The notes: generated from the letters alone by a model not told the origin. A stretch of DNA of 64,000 nucleotides from Streptomyces aureoverticillatus (GCF_014649395.1 NZ_BMSY01000007.1:124001-188000), one strand, 5' to 3'; shown: positions 1-9,678, counted from the stretch's first letter. Numbers and translations: made by a program.

Positions 1-572
1 CACGTCCCGCCCTCCTCGCCGTGCAGCAGCACGGGACGGCCGTGCGCGTCGCCGATCCGCGCTAGCAGGTCCCGGGCCGACGCCTCGGCCGTCGCCGCGT
101 CGTGGTCGGTGACCTCGGCGAGGACCCGCAGCACCCGCGGCCCGAGCGGCGACGCCGCGAACCGCTCGGGGCCGTCCGTGCCGGACCAGAGGCCCGCCTC
201 GACTCCGACGCCGCGCTCCAGGAGGGCCCGCGCCACCTCCTCCGCGCCCGGCTCGTGCCAGTTGACCGACGCGTGGTCGGGCAGCACGGTCCACGCGCGC
301 ACCCGCGCGAGCCGCGCCGCCGGATCGGGTTCGGCCCACGCGCCGGTGGTCACCCCGACCGGCACGGCGACGGCGGCGCGCAGCGCCTCCAGCGTGGCCG
401 CGACAGTCCGGGGTGCCAAGGTGTCTTCCCCGCAGGGGGACTTGGGGTGTACATGAACATCGAGTGCGCCGGCGCCGACCGCTTCGGCAGCCGACGCCGC
501 CAGGGCCCCGGGCGACAGCGGCACGGCCGCGCCGTCGTCCGCGCCCCGGGCACCGTTCAGACATACCTGCAT
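1..572 (-). CDS. BKACE-family (DUF849) 3-keto-5-aminohexanoate cleavage-like protein, 3' truncated by window edge
   Basis: The reading frame opens with ATG at 572 (MQVCLNGARGADDG) and stays open to the left edge, so only the first 190 codons are visible. The segments GALDVHVHPKSPCGEDTL, PVGVTTGAW, WTVLPDHASVNWHEPGAEE and VEAGLWSGTDG match the beta-keto acid cleavage enzyme family (DUF849). These Zn-dependent TIM-barrel enzymes condense a beta-keto acid with acetyl-CoA. The HVH pair fits the metal-binding histidines. The in-family substrate cannot be told from sequence. It is divergent from the gene at 603, with only 30 bp between the two starts. Family call fairly firm; substrate unknown. Confidence 0.75.
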   Translation of the reverse strand, partial: MQVCLNGARGADDGAAVPLSPGALAASAAEAVGAGALDVHVHPKSPCGEDTLAPRTVAATLEALRAAVAVPVGVTTGAWAEPDPAARLARVRAWTVLPDHASVNWHEPGAEEVARALLERGVGVEAGLWSGTDGPERFAASPLGPRVLRVLAEVTDHDAATAEASARDLLARIGDAHGRPVLLHGEEGGT

Positions 573-602
573 GGGTCCATCACAGCACGGGGGAGGCACC
601 GG

Positions 603-1121
603 ATGACCATCGCCATCTGTTCGCTGAAGTGGGAAGCCGCCCGCAGCGGACGCCAGCGGATCACGTACGACAACGACGGGTACCACCTCGTGCGCTTCCC
701 CTACACCGTGGGCGAGGAGGCGTACGACCCCTGGCGGATGCACGACCCCGCGCACGGCGGCACCGGCCCGTCGAAGTTCCCCGACGCCCGCTCGGGGCTG
801 ATCTGGCCGAGCCACGACGGGTGGGGCACGCTGACGGCGCTGGTCTTCTGGGAGCCGGACAGCCGGCCGACGGAGTACCGCTCGCGCTTCGTGCGCGATC
901 CGCTGAACATGTCGACGGGCTACGACTCCACGGCCACCACCGACACGGTCCCCACCCGCGGCGGGCAGTACCGCTCGTACGCCTGGCAGATGTTCGTGCA
1001 CCCGGGGACCCCGGTGGGCCTGAAGATATCCGCGCGCGGCCCGGGCGACGTGAAGATCGCCGCACCGCTGATAATGGCCGAGTTGAAGCTGGCCATACAG
1101 ACGGACGTCGCCAGGCCCTGA
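603..1121 (+). CDS. Conserved hypothetical protein, 172 aa
   Basis: ATG at 603 follows a strong Shine-Dalgarno (gggggagg, about 590-597), which decides this start over longer in-frame upstream starts. The protein begins MTIAICSLKWEAARSG, is rich in aromatic residues (W, Y, F), and has no signal peptide, membrane span or cofactor motif that I recognise. It ends 15 bp before the convergent gene at 1137. Start and codon pattern look real; function unknown. Confidence 0.65.
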   Translation: MTIAICSLKWEAARSGRQRITYDNDGYHLVRFPYTVGEEAYDPWRMHDPAHGGTGPSKFPDARSGLIWPSHDGWGTLTALVFWEPDSRPTEYRSRFVRDPLNMSTGYDSTATTDTVPTRGGQYRSYAWQMFVHPGTPVGLKISARGPGDVKIAAPLIMAELKLAIQTDVARP

Positions 1122-1136
1122 GGCCGGGCACCTACC

Positions 1137-1745
1137 TCATGCCGACACCAGCGCACGCGACGGCCGCATCCGCGCCCGCCGCATCGCCTCGGGCGTGAGG
1201 ACGGGGGCGGGGACCACGATGCCGCAGCTGGTGCAGACGGGGCCCGACGACGGTTCGTGCGCCAGGCCGTAACGCCATTCGAGGTCCGCGTCGCCGCACA
1301 CGGGACAGGCGGCGCCCGGCTCTCGCTCCAGCGCGGTGATCAGTTTGCGCAGCACGTCGGCGAGCGGCGCGGACGGGTGCACGCCGGGGTCGTCGCACCA
1401 GGCGACCCCGCACCCGCCCCACGTGCAGCGGTGCCAGTCGTCGTCGCTGCCGGGGCGGCGGAGCCCGTCGTGCTTCTCCCTGCGGCGCCGCCGCGCGAAG
1501 CCCTCCTCGTAGGCGAGCCACACGGCGCGGGCCGCCTCCAGTTCGTCGAGCGCGGCCACGAGCCGCGCCGGGTCGGGCGAGCGGTCCTCGGGACCGAACC
1601 CCGCACGGGAGCACAGGTGGTCCCAGGTCGCCCGGTGTCCATAAGGAGCGAATCTCTCCAGGCACTTGCGCAGTGAGTACCGCCGCAGTGCCAGGTCGCT
1701 GTGAGGGTCGCGCACCTGTCTCGCGAGACTCCGGAATCCGGCCAT
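1137..1745 (-). CDS. Hypothetical protein with C-terminal zinc-ribbon-like cysteines, 202 aa
   Basis: ATG at 1745 is preceded by ggaggtg. The N-terminal two thirds are basic and helical (RLVAALDELEAARAVWLAYEEGFARRRRR read in pieces). Two Cys pairs lie in the C-terminal third, CPVCGDADLEW and PVCTSCGIVVPAP, spaced as in a zinc ribbon; an extra Cys-rich patch (CTWGGCGVAWC) lies before them. The protein is probably metal-binding, possibly nucleic-acid-binding, but I do not recognise the family. It is divergent from the penicillin acylase-like gene, with about 245 bp between them. Confidence 0.6.
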   Translation of the reverse strand: MAGFRSLARQVRDPHSDLALRRYSLRKCLERFAPYGHRATWDHLCSRAGFGPEDRSPDPARLVAALDELEAARAVWLAYEEGFARRRRREKHDGLRRPGSDDDWHRCTWGGCGVAWCDDPGVHPSAPLADVLRKLITALEREPGAACPVCGDADLEWRYGLAHEPSSGPVCTSCGIVVPAPVLTPEAMRRARMRPSRALVSA

Positions 1746-1991
1746 CGCCCTGCACCTCCGTCACACGTTCTCGGACGTCGCCTTGGACCCGAGGAGCATC
1801 CAAGGGGCATCGAGTAGACGTACCGACTCACGTTTTGGTGCCATCCGATTTTCGATGGCTTCCCATCAGCGCGTTCCCCGCAGGTCAGCGGAGATGCGTG
1901 TGGTGGTTGTGAAAAGGCGACGGTTGTTCATCTTTCCGGTTCGGCAACCCGACAGTAACCTCCGGCGCGACGGCCTTCCGGAGGAGCACCT

Positions 1992-4856
1992 ATGCGACGA
2001 CGCATCGCACGGCTCAGAACCCTCACCACGTCAGCGGCCCTGGTTCTCGGGGCCTCCCTGCTGCTCGCGCCAGGACCCGGCGCGGCCGCGGCCGAGCCGC
2101 CGCCCGTCACCGACTACTGCGGCGACAACTGCGCGGACATCCTGCCGCCCGGCGCGAACGGCAACGCCACCCTCGCCGAGATCCTCGGTCACCGCCTCCT
2201 CGGCACCAAGCCCGCGCACTCCGACGACCAGTTGGGGCCGTACGACGCGCTGTCGTCCGGCTATCCCTCGCTCACCGACGACAGACTCACCGAGTTCTTC
2301 AACGACGCCTCGTTCGGCGTCGAGCCCGGCGAGGTCGCCTCCGTCACCAAGCCCCGCGACGACGTCACGATCACCCGTGACAAGAAGTACGGCATCCCGC
2401 ACATCCAGGGCACCACCCGCTACGGCACCGAGTTCGGCGCGGGCTTCGCCGCCGGGCAGGACCGGCTGTGGCTCATCGACCTGTTCCGGCACATCGGCCG
2501 CGGCGAGCTGACCTCGTTCGCGGGCGGTGCCCCCGCCAACCAGGGCCTCGAGCAGCAGTTCTGGCCGCAGGCCCCGTACACCGAGCAGGACCTCCAGCGG
2601 CAGATCGAGTACATCAAGTCCACCCAGGGCGAGCGCGGCCGACAGGCCATGGAGGACGCGCAGGCCTACGTCGACGGCCTGAACGCCTACCGCGAGAAGT
2701 CCAAGAACGGCCGCTACTTCCCCGGTGAGTACGTCCTCACCGGCAAGATCGACGCGATCACGAACGTCGGCGAGATCGAGCCCTTCAAGGTCACCGACAT
2801 GATCGCGCTCGCCTCGGTGGTCGGCGGGCTGTTCGGCAACGGCGGCGGGGGAGAGGTGGAGTCCGCGCTCTCCCTGCTCGCGGCGCAGCAGAAGTACGGC
2901 GTCGAGAAGGGCACCGAGGTCTGGGAGACCTTCCGCAGCCGCAACGACCCGGAGACCGTGCAGACCATCCACGACGGCAGCAGCTTCCCGTACGCGGGCA
3001 GGCCCGAGAAGGCCCGCGGCACCGCGCTGCCCGACGCCGGGTCGGTGGAGCGCGAGCAGCTCGTGTACGACCGCGAGGGCGGCGCCACGGCGACCGCGAA
3101 GGGGTCGGCGAAGGCGCCGAAGGACCCCGTGAAGGCCCCGAAGAAGCTCAGGCCGCTCCAGGGCATGTACGACGACGGCGTGCTGCCCGCCGACCTGTTC
3201 GGCGGCGCGCCCGGCACCCCCGGCGCGGGCAACCCCGCGAACAAGAGGGGCATGTCGAACGCCCTGCTCGTCTCCGGCAAGCACACCGCGAGCGGCAACC
3301 CCGTCGCCGTCTTCGGTCCGCAGACCGGCTACTTCGCGCCCCAGCTCCTGATGCAGCAGGAGCTCCAGGGCCCCGGCATCAGCGCGCGCGGCGTCTCCTT
3401 CGCGGGCGTCGGCATGTACGTCCAGCTCGGCCGCGGCCAGGACTACGCGTGGTCGGCGACGTCCGCGGGCCAGGACATCACGGACACGTACGCCGTCGAG
3501 CTGTGCGCGCCCGGCGGCGGGACCCCGGCCAAGGACGCCACCCACTACCTCTACCGCGGCACCTGCACCCCGATGGAGAAGCTGGAGCGCAAGAACGCCT
3601 GGAAGCCCACGCTCGCCGACTCGACGGCCGCGGGCTCCTACCGCATGCAGGTCTTCCGCACGAACTACGGCATCGTCACGCACCGGGCCACCGTCGACGG
3701 CAAGCCCGTGGCGTACGTCTCGCTGCGCTCCACCTACCGGCACGAGGCCGACTCGATCATCGGCTTCCAGATGCTCAACGATCCCTCGTACGTCAAGGAC
3801 GCCGCGTCCTTCAAGAAGGCGGCCCAGAACATCTCCTACGCCTTCAACTGGTTCTACGCCGACTCGCGCGACGTCGCGTACTACAACAGCGGCGCCAACC
3901 CCGAGCGCGCCGACGGCATCGACCCGTCCTTCCCGGTCCAGGCCCAACAGGCGTACGAATGGCGGGACTTCGACCCGAAGGACAACACCTCGGCGCAGAC
4001 ACCGCCCGCCGAGCACCCGAACTCCGTCAACCAGGACTACTACATCTCCTGGAACAACAAGCAGGCGAAGGACTTCAGCGCCTCCGGCTTCGGCATGGGC
4101 GCCGTGCACCGCGGCGACCTGCTCGACGACCGGGTGAAGAAGCTCGTCGACGAGGGTGGCGTCACCCGCTCCTCCCTCACCCAGGCCATGGCGGAGGCCG
4201 CCGTCACCGATCTGCGCGGCGAACAGGTCCTTCCCGAGCTGCTGAAGGTGGTGCGCAGCAAGCCGATCGACGACCCCCAACTTGCCAGGGCCGTGCAGCA
4301 GTTGGAGGCATGGCGCAAGGCGGGGTCGCAGCGCAAGGAGACCGCGCAGGGCTCGCACGCCTACGCGCACCCCGACGCCGTACGCGTCATGGACGCCTGG
4401 TGGCCGCTGCTCGTCGAGGCCGCGTTCAAGCCCGGACTCGGCCCGGATCTCTACGGGGCGCTGACCGCGCAGCTCGGTGTGGACGAGGCGCCGTCGGCCG
4501 GGCACGGCCCGACCGGGGCGCACGCCGGGTCGGCCTTCCAGTACGGCTGGTGGGGCTACGCGGACAAGGACCTGCGGACCGTGCTCGGGCAGCCGGTGAA
4601 GGGCTGGACCAAGACCGCGTACTGCGGCGACGGCAAGCTCGACGCCTGCCGGGACGCGCTCCTGAAGACCCTGGGCCAGGCCGTCGCCAAGCCGGCATCA
4701 GAGGTCTACCCCGGTGACGCCAGTTGCAAGGCGGGCGATCAGTGGTGCGCGGACGCCGTGATCCACCGCGCGCTCGGCGGCATCACGCACAAGGCCGTGC
4801 AGTGGCAGAACCGGCCGACGTACCAGCAGGTCGTGGAGTTCCCCCGGCACCGCTGA
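1992..4856 (+). CDS. Secreted penicillin acylase family (Ntn-hydrolase) protein
   Basis: This 954-aa protein has a Sec signal peptide (MRRRIARLRTL, a hydrophobic Ala/Leu stretch, cleavage near AAAAEPP around residue 33). The alpha-chain region contains DVTITRDKYGIPHI-like sequence (ITRDKKYGIPHIQG) and FGAGFAAGQDRLWLIDLFR. A linker leads to GMSNALLVSG, where Ser422 is the expected N-terminal nucleophile of the beta chain after autocleavage. Family members hydrolyse amides such as beta-lactam side chains, N-acyl-homoserine lactones and lipopeptide acyl tails. The Asn expected for the oxyanion hole cannot be assigned without alignment. RBS cggaggagc precedes ATG 1992. Substrate unknown; length fits the actinobacterial extracellular group. 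Confidence 0.88.
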   Translation: MRRRIARLRTLTTSAALVLGASLLLAPGPGAAAAEPPPVTDYCGDNCADILPPGANGNATLAEILGHRLLGTKPAHSDDQLGPYDALSSGYPSLTDDRLTEFFNDASFGVEPGEVASVTKPRDDVTITRDKKYGIPHIQGTTRYGTEFGAGFAAGQDRLWLIDLFRHIGRGELTSFAGGAPANQGLEQQFWPQAPYTEQDLQRQIEYIKSTQGERGRQAMEDAQAYVDGLNAYREKSKNGRYFPGEYVLTGKIDAITNVGEIEPFKVTDMIALASVVGGLFGNGGGGEVESALSLLAAQQKYGVEKGTEVWETFRSRNDPETVQTIHDGSSFPYAGRPEKARGTALPDAGSVEREQLVYDREGGATATAKGSAKAPKDPVKAPKKLRPLQGMYDDGVLPADLFGGAPGTPGAGNPANKRGMSNALLVSGKHTASGNPVAVFGPQTGYFAPQLLMQQELQGPGISARGVSFAGVGMYVQLGRGQDYAWSATSAGQDITDTYAVELCAPGGGTPAKDATHYLYRGTCTPMEKLERKNAWKPTLADSTAAGSYRMQVFRTNYGIVTHRATVDGKPVAYVSLRSTYRHEADSIIGFQMLNDPSYVKDAASFKKAAQNISYAFNWFYADSRDVAYYNSGANPERADGIDPSFPVQAQQAYEWRDFDPKDNTSAQTPPAEHPNSVNQDYYISWNNKQAKDFSASGFGMGAVHRGDLLDDRVKKLVDEGGVTRSSLTQAMAEAAVTDLRGEQVLPELLKVVRSKPIDDPQLARAVQQLEAWRKAGSQRKETAQGSHAYAHPDAVRVMDAWWPLLVEAAFKPGLGPDLYGALTAQLGVDEAPSAGHGPTGAHAGSAFQYGWWGYADKDLRTVLGQPVKGWTKTAYCGDGKLDACRDALLKTLGQAVAKPASEVYPGDASCKAGDQWCADAVIHRALGGITHKAVQWQNRPTYQQVVEFPRHR

Positions 4857-4859
4857 GCG

Positions 4860-6158
4860 TCACCGGGCGGCGAGGGTGATCCGCCCCGCGGCGCACACGG
4901 CGCGTGCCAGTTCCTCGTGGCAGATGTCGCTGTGCGCGCCGTCGGGCGGGCCGCCCCGCCGCACCACGGCCGCCGTGTCCACGCTCACGCACCCGCGCGC
5001 CGGCAGCGCCTCGCCCAGCTTCACCCGCCGGGCCCCGTCGACGGCCTTGATCCCGTCGAACCCGAGCGCGCCCCACCGCTCCCACAGGTTGAGGAAGCTC
5101 GCGGAGTCCCCGGCGAGCTTGGAGGCGAGCGGATAGAACTTGCCGAGCGCGTCGTCATGGCGCGAGTAGCAGCACACCAGCGGGCCGTCGACGCGCCGCT
5201 GCACCCCGCTCAGGGCGCCGCCGCGCGACCGGTCGTGCGGCAGCCGGGCGCTGAACGCGTAGTGCGAGAAGGCCCCCTGGAGCAGCGTCGTGGACTTCAC
5301 GCAGCGCACCCCGGCGGGCATGCCGTGCAGCCCGTACGACACCAGGCGGGCGCCGAAGCTGTGCCCGACGAGATGCACGCGGATGTCCGGCACGTCGCGG
5401 GCGAGCAGCCCCAGGGTGGCGCCGAGGCCCAACTGGCCGATGGCCCCGGCCCGGCGCTTCATCGCGTAGTACGCGGCCTGCCGCAGCAGTTCCTTGGCGC
5501 CGTTCCACAGCCGCCCGCGCAGGCCGCCGAGGAACGCCGGGTCGCCGGTGCCGCCGGTGCCCCCGATGTCGTCCAGCATGGCGAGGAACACCTCGCAGAC
5601 CTCGACGGCGTCGTCGGTGAGCATGGCGGGCTCGCCCGCGCCGAGGTCGTCGCCGAACTCGTGCGCCGGGCTCGACTCGCGCACCGCCACCAGATCGCGG
5701 ACGTGCCGCGCGAACTCGTCCAGGCGCGAGCGGACTTCGGAGCGCTCCTGGAGCAGGTGGGCGAGGCGGTCGATGTGCGCCGCGTTCGCCGGGCCGGGGA
5801 ACACCACCTCCAGGAGGCGGCGCGTGGGCTCGTCGAGGGCGGGATCATTGGGGGCGCCGGGAGCACCGGGAGGCGCGGCGGAGGGCTCGAAGTCGGGGAT
5901 CGGCTCGTCGGGGAAGCGGATCGCGGGCCACAGGATCCCGGTGTAGCCGAGCCGCACCCCGGGCCCCGCGAGCCGGTCGAACGGCTCGAAGAAGCGCCGG
6001 TACAGGCTCCGGGCCGTCCGCTGGTCGTTGTTCCAGCCGTGCGCGAACACCACCAGATCGGTGACGCGTTCGGTCTCCGCTCCGGAGAGGAGCCGGCCAC
6101 GCTGCGCGGCGTCGACGTCTCCGTCGGCGTCGAAGGTCAATTCCCAGTAGGGCTGCAC
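4860..6158 (-). CDS. Alpha/beta hydrolase-fold protein, cytosolic
   Basis: The likely start is GTG at 6158 (VQPYWELTFDADG); an in-frame ATG at 6245 would add 29 residues of atypical composition. The motif VVFAHGWNND near the N-terminus fits the oxyanion-hole HG of alpha/beta hydrolases, and VHLVGHSFGARLVSYG supplies the nucleophile elbow G-H-S-F-G. A late HSDICHEEL may supply the catalytic His. There is no signal peptide. The middle third (about 90-230) is an acidic helical cap. It converges on the acylase gene with 3 bp between stops. Substrate unknown. Confidence 0.75.
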   Translation of the reverse strand: MQPYWELTFDADGDVDAAQRGRLLSGAETERVTDLVVFAHGWNNDQRTARSLYRRFFEPFDRLAGPGVRLGYTGILWPAIRFPDEPIPDFEPSAAPPGAPGAPNDPALDEPTRRLLEVVFPGPANAAHIDRLAHLLQERSEVRSRLDEFARHVRDLVAVRESSPAHEFGDDLGAGEPAMLTDDAVEVCEVFLAMLDDIGGTGGTGDPAFLGGLRGRLWNGAKELLRQAAYYAMKRRAGAIGQLGLGATLGLLARDVPDIRVHLVGHSFGARLVSYGLHGMPAGVRCVKSTTLLQGAFSHYAFSARLPHDRSRGGALSGVQRRVDGPLVCCYSRHDDALGKFYPLASKLAGDSASFLNLWERWGALGFDGIKAVDGARRVKLGEALPARGCVSVDTAAVVRRGGPPDGAHSDICHEELARAVCAAGRITLAAR

Positions 6159-6281
6159 GACCGCATCGTCCTGCCGGCCGGGCCCGCTGAGAAGACGTCG
6201 CGCCGGAACACGCGGAAGCCGGTGCCGTCCCCCGGGCGGCGGCACCGGCTCCCGCGTGCGTCATGAGGGCCGGGGCGCCCG

Positions 6282-6872
6282 TCAGGAGACCGGCGGCGCC
6301 TTGCGTTCGCGGGCGTAACGGTTGGTCGGCGGCAGCCAGCAGAGCACGATCGCCACCAGCGTCGCGAGCAGCGCCACGAAGCTGAACGCCATGACGGTTT
6401 CGGGTTCGTAGTCACCCAAGATGAGGATATGGGGGAACAGTGCGACGACGCCCGAAATGGTAATGAGTACGCGTGCCCAAGTGGCCGCGTTCTTGCGGAC
6501 GCAGAGCGTGAATATCAGCACGCAGACAGCGGTGAAAATGGCGAATCCGGCACGCGCCGAGAGCGTACCGGCGCGATCGCTGACGAGCTCGTCCCAGATG
6601 GGACCGGACAGCGACTTGATGTCGGCCGCTGTCGTATTCGACGGGAGTCCGACGACGTCCGGGTGGTCGTCGATGACATCCCTGATGTTCTCGTCGGCCA
6701 TGTCATTGCCGCCGGCGAAGACGAGTACCGCGCCGATCACGGCGGACACCACGGAAATGACAGAGGTCCAGACCAGAGCGGTGAGGGAGCCTGGCCGCCG
6801 GACCGCGCGAGCTGCGCGGGCCGCGCTGCGGGGACCGACCGGCGGCGCGGGCGCGGCCTGGTAATGACTCAC
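6282..6872 (-). CDS. Small integral membrane protein with four predicted TM helices
   Basis: This 196-aa protein has a Pro/Ala-rich cytosolic N-terminus with basic residues and a first TM (SLTALVWTSVISVVSAVIG). An extracytoplasmic acidic segment of about 60 residues follows (DMADENIRDVIDDHPDVVG...), then three closely spaced TMs ending in a basic tail. I recognise no catalytic motif. ATG 6872 is preceded by gagagttg. It is divergent from the LysR-type gene at 7064 across a 190-bp AT-richer region. Function unknown. Confidence 0.7.
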   Translation of the reverse strand: MSHYQAAPAPPVGPRSAARAARAVRRPGSLTALVWTSVISVVSAVIGAVLVFAGGNDMADENIRDVIDDHPDVVGLPSNTTAADIKSLSGPIWDELVSDRAGTLSARAGFAIFTAVCVLIFTLCVRKNAATWARVLITISGVVALFPHILILGDYEPETVMAFSFVALLATLVAIVLCWLPPTNRYARERKAPPVS

Positions 6873-7063
6873 GGGTACAACTCTCCTCGCAGAGATGAAG
6901 GTTCGAGTGGGATTGGCTCGACCTTTCCACGGGTACGTCGAACGCAGCCAGTATTTTCTGGAAGAAATCCCCAGATAATTTGGGGTGATCCGTGGATCAG
7001 TTTCCGCGGCGGCTATGCTGCAATGCCGGAAAACTCAAAGGGAGTTGGAGAGAGTAAGTCAGC

Positions 7064-8092
7064 ATGGCCTTAACAGGTCCCACGCAGTACCCCGCGGAAC
7101 TGCTGGACACCACCATGGATCAGCTACGGACGCTGCTCGCCGTGCACGAGACCGGCACGGCGCTCGCCGCCGCGCGCCAGCTCGGCCGCGAGCAGTCCAG
7201 CGTGCAGAAGCAACTGGACACGATGAACCGCACGTTCGGCGCGCTGTGCGGGGAGGCGCTGGTGCTCAAGCGGGGCCGCGGCAAGGACGTCCTGTTCACC
7301 GCCACCGGCGAGCACCTGGTCGAGCTGGCGCGCAGCACGCTGTCCGCCTGGTCGGACGGCATCCATGACGCGCGCCGCCGCCTCGGGCGCACCCTCTCGG
7401 TCGGCTCGACCCGCTACACGCTGGGCTTTCTCCTCGACGCCGTGGAGCGCGTCAGCGACGTCTACGAACGCCGGGGCGTCGACCTGAAGGTCACGCACGT
7501 GCGCACCGGCGACCTCTTCGCGCGGCTGCAGTCCAAGGACCTGGACCTGGTGTGCGGCAGCATCGTCGTCACCGAGGGGCAGGAGGCCGAGCTGGACCCG
7601 TACGAGATCGTGGAGTGGCGCCGCAGCGGCCTGTCGATCCTGACGAACCTGCCGCCGGAGAAGCTGCCGGGCCCCTCCGCCGGCACCGTCAACGCCAGCG
7701 AGTTGCCCGCCCTGCCCCTGGTGGTCTCCGCGGGCGGCCTCATCGCCCGCTTCCTCACCGCCTGGTACGGCGCAGACTTCCGCAAGGTGATGACCATCGC
7801 GGCCGAGATCGAGGCCGCGCACTACGGCTTCGAGCTGCTGCGCTCCGGCCTGGTCAGCGGGGCGATGCTCGTCACCCGCGGCATCGCGGAGGCCGCCGAG
7901 TCCGGCAGCCTCCCCGAGGCCGGTGGCCTGCGCCGCCTCGACGTGATCGGCGACGTCGGCCCGCGCACCGAAGTCCTCGTCGGCGTCTTCACCCGCGCCG
8001 GCGACCGCGCCTCGTACGGCGCGAGCCACCCGCTGAACCTGCTGTGGGACGCCCTGGCGAAGGACAACGAGCGCTGGTGGCTGAGCCGTTGA
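7064..8092 (+). CDS. LysR-family-like transcriptional regulator
   Basis: The N-terminus (MDQLRTLLAVHETGTALAAARQLGREQSSVQKQL, read in pieces) is a winged HTH of LysR type, followed by a linker helix and a substrate-binding-like effector domain (LSVGSTRYTLGFLLDAV, DLDLVCGSIVV, LPLVVSAGG). It is 342 aa, slightly longer than the usual 300. ATG 7064 has a purine-rich RBS (gggagttggagag); ATG 7115 is an alternative that matches the canonical LysR N-terminus. The divergent membrane-protein gene is the obvious candidate target. The ligand is unknown. Confidence 0.8.
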   Translation: MALTGPTQYPAELLDTTMDQLRTLLAVHETGTALAAARQLGREQSSVQKQLDTMNRTFGALCGEALVLKRGRGKDVLFTATGEHLVELARSTLSAWSDGIHDARRRLGRTLSVGSTRYTLGFLLDAVERVSDVYERRGVDLKVTHVRTGDLFARLQSKDLDLVCGSIVVTEGQEAELDPYEIVEWRRSGLSILTNLPPEKLPGPSAGTVNASELPALPLVVSAGGLIARFLTAWYGADFRKVMTIAAEIEAAHYGFELLRSGLVSGAMLVTRGIAEAAESGSLPEAGGLRRLDVIGDVGPRTEVLVGVFTRAGDRASYGASHPLNLLWDALAKDNERWWLSR

Positions 8093-8114
8093 GCGGCCGG
8101 GCCACCGGCTCCCG

Positions 8115-9458
8115 TCACTCCGGCCGGTGGGCGGCCGTGGTCTTGTGCAGGTGGACGAGGATGTCGTGCGTGGCCCCGAGCCGGATCGGGTACGGGCCGT
8201 CGGGGTAGGCGGTGCCGATGCTGCGGGTGGGACGGGCCTTGTCCAGCCACTTCCGGGCGGCGGCGGGCGCGTCGCGGGCGTCCACGTAGTAGTCGTCGTA
8301 CGACACCTTGTCGAGGGTGTGTTCGTTCATGCCGCGCCCGGCCGCACCCACGGTCCGGGGCTTCCACGTCGTGTCCTGGCGGCCCGTCGCCATGAACGAG
8401 CCCCGGTCGAAGGTGAACCCGATGCTCCGGTACTTCGACCCGAGGGCGTCCCGCAGGAAGGCGCCCTGCATCTTCGGGTAGTTCGGATCGCGCGACTCGT
8501 ACCCGACGTGGGCGTTGTGCGCCGACATCAGCACCTTGTGGCCGGTCTGCCGCTGCCACCACGCCGTGTTCTGAGCCATGATGCGGTCGCGGTACAGCAT
8601 CGCGCCGCGCACCCCTTCGGGCGTGTCGGTGTCGAAGGCGTAGATGTCCGCGGTCTGCATGATGGAGCGGGCGTCCTGGAGCACCCTCGCGAACTTCGTG
8701 CCCGTGCGCTCCGGCTGGAGGTGCTGGGGGCCCTGGAGGCCCTTCACGAGTTCGTACGCAGCCCTGGCCTGCTTCGCGAGCCGTTTGCGCTCGGCCAGGG
8801 GCAGGCCCAGGTGGGTGTCGCCGTCGGTCACCTCGCGCAGCGGCGCGTACAAGTCCTTGATCCGGCCGAGCAGTCCGGGCTCCTGGCGGCGCACGTGGTC
8901 GGTCACGGCGTCGAACAGCTCGGTGCCCATCTCCGGGTTGTTGAGGTCGTTGCCGAGGAAGCGCACCTGCCGGTCTGGGTGCCGTTCGTTGTACTGGCGC
9001 ATCCAGGTGAGCAGCTCGATGTACTCCTCGCTGTACCAGGGGCCCTTCGACAGTTCCCGGCGGGCCAGCTCGCGCACGTCCCCCGGGCCGCCGCGCACAT
9101 AGGCGTCGAAGCGCTGCCCGGTCGTCCAGCTCACCTCCAGGGCGAAGGTCCTGAAGCCCTTCTCCTCCACCAGGTAGCGGAACAGCCGGTCCTTCATGGT
9201 GAAGAACTCGTGTGTGCCGTGGGTGGCCTCGCCCAGGCCGACGACCTTGGCGTCGCCCACCATCCGGCCGAGCGGGCGCAGATCCTTCGTCGAGCCGCCG
9301 GGCCCGGTGGCGCGCAGCGGGTGCGCGGCGCTCTCGATCGCCCGCACCGGGTCGTCCGCGCGCGGCGCCGCCTGGGCGGCCGCCGGGGCGAGCAGCGACC
9401 CCGCCCCGACCGCGGTGACCAGTACCAGCGACGCCCGCAAGGGAGCGGTCCGTGCCAT
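8115..9458 (-). CDS. Secreted erythromycin esterase family protein
   Basis: ATG 9458 has a perfect aggagg Shine-Dalgarno 6 bp upstream; a longer ATG at 9488 lacks one. A signal peptide spans about residues 1-31 (MARTAPLRASLVLVTAVGAG ... AAQAAP). The family signature VVGLGEATHGTHEFFTMKDR carries the Glu and His proposed for EreA/EreB-like catalysis, followed by FRTFALEVSW. Later SAHNAHVGY matches the second conserved His region. Authentic macrolide esterases are cytosolic; this protein is exported, so it more likely acts on another extracellular ester or is a non-resistance member. Length (447 aa) fits the family. Confidence 0.82.
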   Translation of the reverse strand: MARTAPLRASLVLVTAVGAGSLLAPAAAQAAPRADDPVRAIESAAHPLRATGPGGSTKDLRPLGRMVGDAKVVGLGEATHGTHEFFTMKDRLFRYLVEEKGFRTFALEVSWTTGQRFDAYVRGGPGDVRELARRELSKGPWYSEEYIELLTWMRQYNERHPDRQVRFLGNDLNNPEMGTELFDAVTDHVRRQEPGLLGRIKDLYAPLREVTDGDTHLGLPLAERKRLAKQARAAYELVKGLQGPQHLQPERTGTKFARVLQDARSIMQTADIYAFDTDTPEGVRGAMLYRDRIMAQNTAWWQRQTGHKVLMSAHNAHVGYESRDPNYPKMQGAFLRDALGSKYRSIGFTFDRGSFMATGRQDTTWKPRTVGAAGRGMNEHTLDKVSYDDYYVDARDAPAAARKWLDKARPTRSIGTAYPDGPYPIRLGATHDILVHLHKTTAAHRPE

Positions 9459-9608
9459 GTTCGTCCTCCTGGGATCGTGTGCCCTCACGGAAGATCACGA
9501 TCCCGGACGGCGGCAGGCCCGGGCCATCCGGGAGACTCCCCGGCCGAGGGTAGGGCTCACCCCACCACGCGGCTGCCTCCCATGGCCGGGCGCCCCTCTT
9601 TCGCACGA

Positions 9609-9628
9609 CATACCGACCGGTTAGTCTG
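9609..9628. promoter_or_regulatory. Probable TetR operator upstream of the SDR gene
   Basis: CATACCGACCGGTTAGTCTG lies about 50 bp upstream of the SDR start. Its left half, ACGACATACCGAC, recurs exactly in the opposite orientation upstream of the phosphotransferase gene (13611-13634). With a TetR gene between the two sites, a local regulon is the simplest reading (inference). Confidence 0.55.
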
Positions 9629-9678
9629 CCGTGAAGTGTGATCGACCGCAGCGTGTTCGAGGCCGAAGGAGACCGCCC

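Noticed and set aside
2031..4523. 830-residue antisense frame opposite the penicillin acylase-like gene
   Set aside because: Shadow of codon bias; the sense strand shows signal peptide, nucleophile Ser and family motifs.
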